Shown: positions 9,117-19,570 of the stretch, one piece after another
Layout: the number at the start of each line of letters is the position of its first letter
Position numbering within the stretch: the first letter of the stretch is position 1
Source: Ilumatobacter sp.
Lineage (GTDB): Bacteria; Actinomycetota; Acidimicrobiia; Acidimicrobiales; Ilumatobacteraceae
Length of the DNA: 64,000 nt
Direction of reading: 5' to 3'
Assembly (NCBI RefSeq): GCF_030065885.1
Contig: NZ_JASJCS010000010.1
Coordinates: 1-64,000 of the forward strand
Position numbers and translations under genes: made by a program
Notes under the pieces: model-generated
What the model saw: the letters and a program-made list of their open reading frames with translations, nothing else
What the model was told of the DNA's origin: nothing
The model's database searches: none

Positions 9117-10298
9117 ATGGACGTGACCGCCGACGAGCTGGCTGCCTCGGTCGCCGAGCTGGTCCGCATCCCGAGCGTCAACCCGTTGCACGCCGGACCC
9201 GTCGCCCGGGCCGCCGACGCCGTCGGCGAGCGGCCACTCGCCGAGCACGTCGCCGGCGAGCTCGAGCAGCTCGGTGCGTCGGAGGTCGTCCTCGACGACG
9301 TCGTCGACGGGCGCCCCAACGTCTACGGCTTCTTCCAGGGGAGGTCCGATCGACTGGCCGTCGTCGACGTGCACCTCGACACCGTCACCGTCGAGCACAT
9401 GACCGACCCGCCGTTCGACGGCCGGATCGAGGACGACCGGGTGTGGGGCCGTGGCGCCCTCGACACGAAGGCCACGATGGGGGTGCTGCTGGCACTGCTC
9501 GAATCGTGGCGACGCACCGGTGCGAGGCCCGAACCGACGCTGCTGGTCGTCGGTTCGATCGCCGAGGAGGCCGGCGGGCTGCTCGGCGCGACGCAGCTTC
9601 GACCGTGGGCCGACGCCCGCGGCCTCGAGATCGACCAGATGGTCGTGGCCGAGCCGACCCGGCTGGCGCCGATCCACGGCCACAAGGGAGGCACCTCCTT
9701 GCGGGTGACCTCGATCGGGCGAGCGGCCCACAGCGCACTCCCCCACCTCGGCGAGAACGCGATCGACGCGATGATGCCGGTGGTCGCCGCGCTGCAAGCC
9801 GAACACCGGCGGCTCCAGTCCGAGCCGCCGACGACCGAGCTCGGCACCGGCACGCTGTCGGTCACCACGATCCGGGCCGGTTCGGGCGGCAACGTGATCC
9901 CCGACCGGTGCACGATCGGCGTCGGGCGGCGAACGGTGCCGGGCGAGGACCCCCACGAGGAGTTCGAACGCATCGCCGCAATCGCCCGTGCGGCGTGCCC
10001 GCTCCCGACCGAGATCGAGTCGGTCTACCCGCCCGACGCCGACGGCCGGTACGGCGCCGCCGCCTTCTACCAACCCGCCGACACACCGCTGATACGACTG
10101 CTCGCCGGCGCCGCCGGCACCGCCCCCGCCGTTGCGCCGTTCGGCACCAACGCCCTCCGGTACGGCGGCTTCGCCCGCGAGCTGGCGGTGTTCGGCCCCG
10201 GCTCGATCGACGACGCCCACCAGGCCACCGAGTGCGTCGCGATCGCCGATCTCGTCACGACGGCCGAGGTCTACGAGGCCTGGCTCGACCCGGCCTGA
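9117..10298 (+). CDS. M20 family metallopeptidase (ArgE/DapE type)
   Basis: 393 residues. The dinuclear zinc-site motifs are clear: VDVHLDTV, WGRGALDTKATMG, catalytic SIAEEAGG, VAEPTRL, and a late dimer-domain His in THKGG-type context (IHGHKGGTSLRV). M20 enzymes remove acyl or carbamoyl-type groups from amino acids. This one probably supplies or finishes the substrate of the YgeW/YgeY route, since it is the last gene of that cluster (64 bases after arcC). A hexamer GAGACT five bases before ATG suggests it may also have its own leaderless start. Exact substrate unknown. Confidence 0.85.
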   Translation: MDVTADELAASVAELVRIPSVNPLHAGPVARAADAVGERPLAEHVAGELEQLGASEVVLDDVVDGRPNVYGFFQGRSDRLAVVDVHLDTVTVEHMTDPPFDGRIEDDRVWGRGALDTKATMGVLLALLESWRRTGARPEPTLLVVGSIAEEAGGLLGATQLRPWADARGLEIDQMVVAEPTRLAPIHGHKGGTSLRVTSIGRAAHSALPHLGENAIDAMMPVVAALQAEHRRLQSEPPTTELGTGTLSVTTIRAGSGGNVIPDRCTIGVGRRTVPGEDPHEEFERIAAIARAACPLPTEIESVYPPDADGRYGAAAFYQPADTPLIRLLAGAAGTAPAVAPFGTNALRYGGFARELAVFGPGSIDDAHQATECVAIADLVTTAEVYEAWLDPA

Positions 10299-10324
10299 AC
10301 CGCGACCCCACCCGAGCGTCCGCA

Positions 10325-10399
10325 CCGAGCCATCCACGGCGAGCTGTCCGCGCCCGAGCCATCCACGCCGAGCCATCCACGGCGAGCTGTCCGCGCCCG
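10325..10399. repeat. Two 32-bp direct repeats with a truncated copy between
   Basis: A 32-base unit that begins CCGAGCCATCCACGGCGAGC occurs at 10325-10356 and again, identical, at 10368-10399. A 14-base partial copy lies at 10354-10367. The array is intergenic, just upstream of the methionine-operon promoter. It does not encode a protein in any sensible frame. It could be a small slipped-strand repeat or part of a dispersed family. Confidence 0.85.
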
Positions 10400-10436
10400 G
10401 CGCCGAAACCGACCCGACGCCGATCTCGCATTCTTC

Positions 10437-10465
10437 TTGCGAACATGTAGATATCTTTATATACT
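10437..10465 (+). promoter_or_regulatory. Sigma-70-type promoter of the ArsR-metF-metH operon
   Basis: TTGCGA (10437-10442) and TATACT (10460-10465) are separated by exactly 17 bases. The -10 box ends six bases before ATG 10472, so the transcript should start at the start codon (leaderless). This is the best-looking promoter in the window and sits in a rare AT-rich patch. Confidence 0.75.
10447..10464. promoter_or_regulatory. Probable ArsR-family operator overlapping the -10 box
   Basis: GTAGATATCTTTATATAC is an imperfect 18-base inverted repeat (outer GTA/TAC, inner ATA/TAT arms) lying between and over the promoter elements. ArsR repressors bind such short AT-rich dyads. Its position would let the downstream ArsR protein block its own operon. 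The assignment of this regulator to this site is inference. Confidence 0.6.
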
Positions 10466-10471
10466 TCTGGA

Positions 10472-11506
10472 ATGCAGCTCCCTGCGGACACCATGCTCAC
10501 GGCGCTCCGTGCGGTCGGCGAAGAGACGCGCCTGCGCATCGTGTCGTTGCTCCAGCACGGCGAGCTCACCGTCTCCGACCTGACCGACATCCTCGGGCAG
10601 TCCCAGCCCCGCATCTCGCGCCACCTCAAGCTGCTCGCCGAAGCGGGCGTCGTCGACAAGCACCGCGAAGGCACGTGGGCGTTCTTCGAGCTCGCCACGC
10701 ACGGCGCGATCGGCGAGCTGATCGGTGACGTGCTCGCCCACACCGACGACCACGACCCCGTCCTGGCGGCCGACCTCGACCGCCTCGCCGTGGCTCGCCA
10801 GCGCCGTGCCTCACAGGCCCAGGAGTACTTCACCGCGGTCGCCGAACGCTGGGACGAGGTCCGGTCGCTGCACGCCGCCGACGAGACCGTCGAGGCCGCG
10901 ATGGACGAGATGCTCGGCGGCACCGACTACCGGACCGTGCTCGATCTCGGCACCGGTACCGGGCGGATGCTGCAGCTGTTCGGCGACGACCCCGCCGTCA
11001 CGCGGGCGGTCGGGCTCGACAGCAGCCATTCGATGCTCGCCGTCGCCCGCGCCAACCTCGAACGCAGCGAGGTCCGGCGCGTCGACCTCCGCCAGGGCGA
11101 TGTGTACAGCCCACCGTTCGAGCCCGAATCGTTCGACCTGGTCGTCATCCATCAGGTGCTCCACTTCCTCGACGACCCGGGCCGCGCGGTGCGCGAGGCC
11201 GCCCGCCTGCTGTCACCGAACGGGAAGCTCCTCATCGTCGACTTCGCGCCGCACGCGCTCGAGTTCCTGCGAACCGATCACGCTCACCGGCGGCTCGGGT
11301 TCGCGAGCGAGGTCGTCGATGCGTGGCTCGAGCAGGCGGGCCTCGAGGTCACCGCCAGCCGCACCATCGCACCGGTCAACGGCGACTCGCCCGACGCGAC
11401 GTCCGGGGAATGGCTGACCGTGTCGCTCTGGCTCGCGAGCGACCGGCGCGAGGCCGACACCGATGAGGCCGCTACGGAGACGGAGGTCGAGGCATCGTGG
11501 AACTGA
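10472..11506 (+). CDS. ArsR-family regulator fused to SAM-dependent methyltransferase
   Basis: 344 residues. Residues about 8-85 are an ArsR winged helix ([17 protein letters not shown]; recognition region [18 protein letters not shown]). No metal-binding Cys motif is visible. Residues about 140-320 are a Rossmann methyltransferase with motif [21 protein letters not shown], and post-[14 protein letters not shown]. Such fusions are known next to metF/metH in other bacteria, and related ArsR proteins (SahR) sense S-adenosylhomocysteine. A plausible role is a methionine-cycle repressor that reads SAM/SAH. Its 3' end overlaps metF by ten bases. Confidence 0.85.
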   Translation: MQLPADTMLTALRAVGEETRLRIVSLLQHGELTVSDLTDILGQSQPRISRHLKLLAEAGVVDKHREGTWAFFELATHGAIGELIGDVLAHTDDHDPVLAADLDRLAVARQRRASQAQEYFTAVAERWDEVRSLHAADETVEAAMDEMLGGTDYRTVLDLGTGTGRMLQLFGDDPAVTRAVGLDSSHSMLAVARANLERSEVRRVDLRQGDVYSPPFEPESFDLVVIHQVLHFLDDPGRAVREAARLLSPNGKLLIVDFAPHALEFLRTDHAHRRLGFASEVVDAWLEQAGLEVTASRTIAPVNGDSPDATSGEWLTVSLWLASDRREADTDEAATETEVEASWN

Positions 11507-12350
11507 ACGTCAGCTTCGAGGTCTTCCCGCCGAAGACCGATGCCGGGCTGCGGACCCTGGCCGACACGTCGGCGCGGCTCGCTGTGGCACGGCCCGATTT
11601 CGTGTCGGTCACCTACGGCGCGGGTGGCTCGCAGCGCGACAGGTCGTTCGCGGCGATCGAGGCGGTCGCGTCGAGCGGCGACCACACGATCGCCGGGCAC
11701 CTCACGTGCGTCGGCCAGTCGCGCGCCGACGTCGACGACGTCATCGCCCACTACGAGGGGCTCGGTGTCCGCCACGTCGTCGCGCTGCGCGGCGATCCAC
11801 CGACCGGCATCGACGCCCCCTACCACCCGCATCCCGACGGCTACACCTCGACCGCCGAGCTCGTCGCGGCCATCAAGCACCGGGCCGGCTTCGAGGTCTC
11901 GGTGTCGGCCTACCCCGAGCGGCACCCGCAATCGCCGAGCGACGACCACGATCTCGACATCCTCGCCGAGAAGGTCGCAGCCGGCGCCGACCGTGCGATG
12001 ACGCAGATGTTCTTCGACAACGGTTGCTTCCTCCGCCTGCGCGACCGCGTCGCCGCCCGAGGCATCGACGTGCCGCTCGTTCCGGGCATCTTCCCGATCC
12101 ACTCGTATCCGACGGTCGCCCGATTCGCCCGGCGCTGCGGCGCCACGATGCCGCTCTCGATCGCCAAGCGCTTCTGCGGTCTCGACGACGACCCGACGTC
12201 CACCCACGAGGTGGCCGCCGACCTCGCCGCCGAGCAGATCGCCGACCTCGCCGCCCGCGGCGTGCGCGACGTCCACCTCTACACCCTCAACAAGGCCGAC
12301 CTCGCCCTCGCCGTGTGCGAGCGCCTCGGCCTGCTCACACCCCACATCGC

Positions 12351-12354
<4 letters not shown>
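11497..12354 (+). CDS. metF: Methylenetetrahydrofolate reductase
   Basis: 285 residues with the TIM-barrel features of MetF: N-terminal [10 protein letters not shown] (catalytic Glu region), [22 protein letters not shown], and the flavin/folate region AYPERHPQS and MTQMFFDN. It reduces 5,10-methylene-THF to 5-methyl-THF, the methyl donor for MetH. It starts at GTG inside the end of the regulator gene and ends in an ATGA overlap with metH, so the three genes form a tightly coupled operon. Confidence 0.95.
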
Positions 12355-16073
<3,719 letters not shown>

Positions 16074-16109
16074 CCAGCGAGCTCCGCGGCGTCGGGGGCC
16101 GCAGCGTCG

Positions 16110-16778
16110 TCAGAGTTGGCCCCGGATCGCGATCTGGTCGCGATCGTTGAGCGTGATCGTGCCGGCGGACGTGTCGACCCAGCCGAGGTTGCGGAGCTTG
16201 CGGAGGGCCTTCACGATCGCCTCGCGGGAGAGCCCACACCACTGGGCGAGCTCGGTCTGGTTGATCTCGAGCTCGATCGCCACGGCGTCGTCGCCGTCGG
16301 CGCGACCGTATCGGGCAGCGAGCTCGTCGAGTCGGGCGCACACGCGACCCAGCGAGTCGGTCGTCGAGAACTCGAGCTGGCGACGGTTGGACGAGCGGAG
16401 GCGACGGATCACGATCGCCAGCAGCGCACCCATGGCAGGGGGATGCTCCTGCAGGAACGCCAGGAAGCGCTCGACCCCGATCGACGTCAGACGGACGTCG
16501 TTGAGGGCGACCGCCGTCGCAGACCTGCGCGAACCGTCGATCGCCGAGAGCTCGCCGAGCATCTCACCGGCACCGACGACGTCGAGCACGACCTCCTGTC
16601 CCGTGAGCGACGTCGTCGTGAGCTTCACGTCTCCCGACTCGATCACCATCAGGTCGTACGGCTCGTCACCTTCGACGAACAGGGTCGAACCCGACGGGAC
16701 CGAACGAGCGGTGCCGAGCGCAGTCAGCACACCGGTCTCGGGCGCCGACAACCAGGACGTCTCGGGGGCCACCTCCAC
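16110..16778 (-). CDS. Crp/Fnr family transcriptional regulator
   Basis: 222 residues, standard Crp length. An N-terminal cNMP-binding domain (FVEGDEPYDLMVIESGDVKL; GAGEMLGELSAIDGSRRSATA) is followed by a dimer helix and a winged HTH (INQTELAQWCGLSREAIVKALRKLRNLGWV). No Fe-S cysteines of Fnr are present. It starts at GTG 16778 with a GAAGAT hexamer six bases before it. It converges with metH and is divergent from the SDR gene across an intergenic region with two large inverted repeats, which could be its own operators. Confidence 0.92.
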   Translation of the reverse strand: MEVAPETSWLSAPETGVLTALGTARSVPSGSTLFVEGDEPYDLMVIESGDVKLTTTSLTGQEVVLDVVGAGEMLGELSAIDGSRRSATAVALNDVRLTSIGVERFLAFLQEHPPAMGALLAIVIRRLRSSNRRQLEFSTTDSLGRVCARLDELAARYGRADGDDAVAIELEINQTELAQWCGLSREAIVKALRKLRNLGWVDTSAGTITLNDRDQIAIRGQL

Positions 16779-16835
16779 GCCGACATCTTCGGCGACGTCG
16801 CTCGGTCACGCCCAATCGCACCGCGCCATGCGCGG

Positions 16836-16869
16836 CCAGGCGGCTGGGTACACATACCCAGCCGCCTGG
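16836..16869. repeat. Perfect 15-bp inverted repeat, 4-base loop
   Basis: CCAGGCGGCTGGGTA (16836-16850), loop CACA, then its exact complement to 16869. It lies 58 bases upstream of the Crp-family start codon. There is no T-run, and it sits before, not after, genes, so an operator or an mRNA leader hairpin is more likely than a terminator. Confidence 0.85.
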
Positions 16870-17117
16870 GTTCACGGACGCTGCCGACCCGTCGTGCCTC
16901 GTTCAGAGTGACACCGTGTTTCACGACGTGACGGCATCGGGACCTGAGGAGGGCTCCGGAGCTTGGGACGCTGGCCGTCGCTCGTGGCGGGAAGCACACC
17001 GTGGGTGCGGCTGCCTCGGCGGCGGTCCGGTGCGTCGGCGGAGGCGCTCGGACCGGAGGATGCCGTGTCCCAGCAGGTGTGGTGTTCGCGTACGCAGCGG
17101 ACCCAACGCCATCTGAC

Positions 17118-17153
17118 GCCGGTGGCGCCCGTCGATCGTCGGGCGCCACCGGC
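17118..17153. repeat. Perfect 14-bp inverted repeat, 8-base loop
   Basis: GCCGGTGGCGCCCG (17118-17131) pairs exactly with 17140-17153; the loop TCGATCGT is itself palindromic. It lies about 56 bases before the SDR start, upstream of the presumed -10 element. Possible operator or cruciform-type element. Confidence 0.8.
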
Positions 17154-17196
17154 AGGCGGGCTTCGAGCCCGTTCGTCGCCGCCGGCCGCGGCGCCG

Positions 17197-17202
17197 TACG
17201 TT
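17197..17202 (+). promoter_or_regulatory. Possible leaderless -10 element before SDR gene
   Basis: TACGTT ends six bases before ATG 17209, with no Shine-Dalgarno sequence. Confidence 0.4.
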
Positions 17203-17208
17203 CGGCGG

Positions 17209-17943
17209 ATGGAGTTCGAAGGTCGCGTCGTGCTGGTCACCGGTTCGTCGAGCGGGATCGGCGAGGCGATCGCACGGCGCTTCGCCGAGCTCGGCGCGTC
17301 GGTGGTGGTCAACTCGTCGTCCTCGGTCGAGGCGGGCGAACGGGTCGCCGCCGACCTGGCAGGCGATGCGCGGTACGTGCGGGCCGACATCAGCGACCCC
17401 GACCAGAGCCGTTCGCTGATCGAGACCACGATCGACCACTACGGCCGCCTCGACGTCCTCGTCAACAACGCGGGATGGACGACGCGCATCGACCACGCCG
17501 ACCTCGATGCACTGACCGACGAGGTGTTCCGACGGACGTTCGAGGTCAATGTGTTCGGCACCTGGTGGCTGACGAAGGCGGCCATCCCGCACCTCCGGCA
17601 GGTCGAGGACGGCAACATCGTCAACATCACGTCGATCGCCGGCGTTCGCCCGGTCGGATCGTCGATCGCCTACTCGATGTCCAAGGCCGCGCTGAACCAG
17701 ATGACCGCACTCCTCGCGAAGTCGTACGGACCGATCCGCGTCAACGCCGTCGCCCCCGGCCTGGTCGCCACACCGTGGACGAGCGAGTGGCACGACCAGC
17801 ACGCGGCGCTCGCAGCCCGCAACCCGATCCCGCGGTCGGCGACCCCCGACGACGTCGCCGAGGCCGCGCTCGCCCTCGTCAGGAACCGGTACACGACCGG
17901 CGAGATCTTCGTCGTCGACGGCGGGACGACGCAGACGATGTGA
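17209..17943 (+). CDS. Short-chain dehydrogenase/reductase
   Basis: 244 residues with the classical SDR set: cofactor loop TGSSSGIGEA, NNAG, catalytic Ser in NITSIAG, and YSMSK (Tyr-Lys). The C-terminal PGLVATPW and GEIFVVDGGTTQTM are also typical. The absence of an Asp after strand 2 (VVVNSSSSVEAG) favours NADP(H). It resembles FabG-like oxidoreductases; substrate unknown. It stands alone, followed by a gene with its own promoter. Confidence 0.93.
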   Translation: MEFEGRVVLVTGSSSGIGEAIARRFAELGASVVVNSSSSVEAGERVAADLAGDARYVRADISDPDQSRSLIETTIDHYGRLDVLVNNAGWTTRIDHADLDALTDEVFRRTFEVNVFGTWWLTKAAIPHLRQVEDGNIVNITSIAGVRPVGSSIAYSMSKAALNQMTALLAKSYGPIRVNAVAPGLVATPWTSEWHDQHAALAARNPIPRSATPDDVAEAALALVRNRYTTGEIFVVDGGTTQTM

Positions 17944-17973
17944 GATCGCACCCCTCCGGCGTCGCCGCACTCG

Positions 17974-18001
17974 TTGCTCGCGTACCCCGCTGATCTATCT
18001 T
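17974..18001 (+). promoter_or_regulatory. Promoter of the 18030 cNMP gene
   Basis: TTGCTC (17974-17979) and TATCTT (17996-18001) with a 16-base spacer. A start about seven bases later gives a short leader that includes GGAAGG before ATG 18030. Confidence 0.5.
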
Positions 18002-18029
18002 TCGTCTCGGATCAGGAAGGGCCCCTCAC

Positions 18030-18452
18030 ATGGCAAAGCACCGCTACAACGAACACCTCAAGAACGTGCCGCTGTTCGCCGACCTCGACGACCACGAGCT
18101 CGAAGTCGTCAGCCGCATGGCGACCGAGCTCGACTACGACGCCGGCAAGGTGCTCCTCACCGAGGGTGGCACGGCGCACGAGATGTTCGTGGTGATGGAA
18201 GGCACGCTCGAGGTCACCCGTGGCGGTGAGCACATCGCCGACATCGGGCCGGGCGGCTTCGCGGGCGAGATGGCGCTGCTGACGCACTCGCACCGCAACT
18301 CGACCGTGACGGCGAAGACCGACACGCTCGTGCTCCACATCGACGGCCGCGGCTTCGCGTCGGTCCTGCACGAGGTGCCCGAGGTCGCGGTGAAGATGTT
18401 GCCCATCATCGCGGCCCGCGCCGTCGCGATGAGCGACGACCACACGCACTGA
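18030..18452 (+). CDS. Stand-alone cyclic-nucleotide-binding domain protein
   Basis: 140 residues forming one cNMP-binding domain: VPLFADLDDHELEVVSRMA, VLLTEGGTAHEMFVVMEG, and the GGFAGEMALLTHSHRNSTV cassette with Gly-Glu and Arg where phosphate is held in Crp-like proteins. No HTH follows. It shares its architecture with the 3385 protein and may be a small adaptor or sensor. GGAAGG about ten bases before ATG supports the start. Confidence 0.88.
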   Translation: MAKHRYNEHLKNVPLFADLDDHELEVVSRMATELDYDAGKVLLTEGGTAHEMFVVMEGTLEVTRGGEHIADIGPGGFAGEMALLTHSHRNSTVTAKTDTLVLHIDGRGFASVLHEVPEVAVKMLPIIAARAVAMSDDHTH

Positions 18453-18467
18453 GGCCGCGACGGCGCG

Positions 18468-19484
18468 TCAGGCGACGGCTCGCTCGACGCTGCCGTCAGC
18501 GCGCCGAGCGAAGCGCGCACCGTCGATGCCGTGCACCGGATCGTCGCGGTCCCAGGGCCAGCCCCCGAACCCGGTGCGCTGGTAGTCGTCGAACGCCTGT
18601 CGGATCTCGGCCCGCGTGTTCATGACGAACGGGCCGTACTGGGCGACCGGCTCGCCGAGCGGCCTCCCTTGCAGCACGAGGATCTCGACCCGGCCGGTCG
18701 CGACGAGCTCGACCTCGCAGGCGGCGTCGACCACCGCACCGGTCGAACCGGTCACGAGTTCGCCGCCGACCGACAACCCGCCGCCGTCGAAGACGTACAG
18801 CGTCCGGGCGACCCCGTGACCGGCCGCCGGCACGGTCCACGACGTCCCGGCATCCATCACCACGTGCCAGATCGCGAGCTCGGCGTCGGCCCTGGACGCC
18901 CACGACGCTGGGGGCGGCGCCGGCGGCACGGCCGAACCCAACGCCCCTGCGATCACCGTGACCTCGACCGTACGGCCGTGGTCGTCGATCTCGACCACCC
19001 TCGGGATCTGGGCGTCCCACAGCATCGAGAAGTGCGGCTCGACCATCTTGTCGGCCGCCGGGAGGTTGAGCCAGACCTGGAACAGCTCGAGTGTGTTCGG
19101 GCCGTCGCGGTCGAGCAGTGGGAACATCTCGGCGTGCACGATGCCGCGGCCGGCGGTCATCCACTGCACGTCGCCGCGCCCGTAGCGGGCGGCGGCGCCG
19201 AGCGAGTCGGCGTGATCGACGAGGCCCTGCCTGACGTAGGTGATCGTCTCGAACCCGCGATGGGGGTGCGCCGGGAAGCCGGGCACGACCTGTCCGTGGT
19301 ACATCCGCCAGCCGTCGGTGCCGGCGAAGTCGCTGCCCAGCTCGCGGCCGATGAGCGAGGCGGCCGGCCCCTGCCGGTCGTCGGCCGCCGGGTAGCGGTC
19401 GAGATGGTGGACGCAGAACAGGAACGGGTCGGTGGTCGGCCACTGGAACCCGAGCGGTACCCGCTGCAAGATCGTTGAGGTCAC
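18468..19484 (-). CDS. Pirin family protein
   Basis: 338 residues with a bicupin pirin fold. The metal ligands appear in HPHRGFETITYV (two His) and in GIVHAEMF (His and Glu). The C-terminal cupin and a tail (VMNTRAEIRQAFDDYQ) match bacterial pirins. Pirins bind iron; some are quercetin dioxygenases, others redox sensors. It starts at GTG 19484 with TACGCT seven bases upstream. It is divergent from the molybdenum hydroxylase gene. Confidence 0.9.
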   Translation of the reverse strand: MTSTILQRVPLGFQWPTTDPFLFCVHHLDRYPAADDRQGPAASLIGRELGSDFAGTDGWRMYHGQVVPGFPAHPHRGFETITYVRQGLVDHADSLGAAARYGRGDVQWMTAGRGIVHAEMFPLLDRDGPNTLELFQVWLNLPAADKMVEPHFSMLWDAQIPRVVEIDDHGRTVEVTVIAGALGSAVPPAPPPASWASRADAELAIWHVVMDAGTSWTVPAAGHGVARTLYVFDGGGLSVGGELVTGSTGAVVDAACEVELVATGRVEILVLQGRPLGEPVAQYGPFVMNTRAEIRQAFDDYQRTGFGGWPWDRDDPVHGIDGARFARRADGSVERAVA

Positions 19485-19491
19485 AACAACA

Positions 19492-19497
19492 AGCGTA
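19492..19497 (-). promoter_or_regulatory. Possible leaderless -10 element before pirin gene
   Basis: On the minus strand TACGCT ends seven bases before the GTG start at 19484; no Shine-Dalgarno sequence. Confidence 0.4.
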
Positions 19498-19556
19498 GGG
19501 CACCGCCCGTGGATGCGCTCGCGGAGCTCCGAAGCGGCGCGTCGACGGACGGCGCG

Positions 19557-19562
19557 TAGAGT
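19557..19562 (+). promoter_or_regulatory. Possible leaderless -10 element before molybdenum hydroxylase
   Basis: TAGAGT ends eight bases before ATG 19571. No Shine-Dalgarno sequence and no clear -35 box. Confidence 0.4.
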
Positions 19563-19570
19563 CCGCTCCG

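Larger units (their letters stand above)
16779..17208. other. 430-base divergent intergenic region, no gene seen
   Basis: This lies between the Crp gene (leftward) and the SDR gene (rightward). It contains two perfect inverted repeats (listed separately) and the presumed promoter of the SDR gene. Short frames here have Arg-rich, shadow-like translations. No RNA gene was recognised. Confidence 0.6.

Noticed and set aside
6485-9319. 944-codon minus-strand frame across ygeY and arcC
   Set aside because: Antisense shadow. The plus strand encodes two clear enzymes with intact motifs.
10299-10471. SAM or cobalamin riboswitch before the methionine operon
   Set aside because: The promoter predicts a leaderless transcript, leaving no room for a riboswitch, and no conserved riboswitch core was found.
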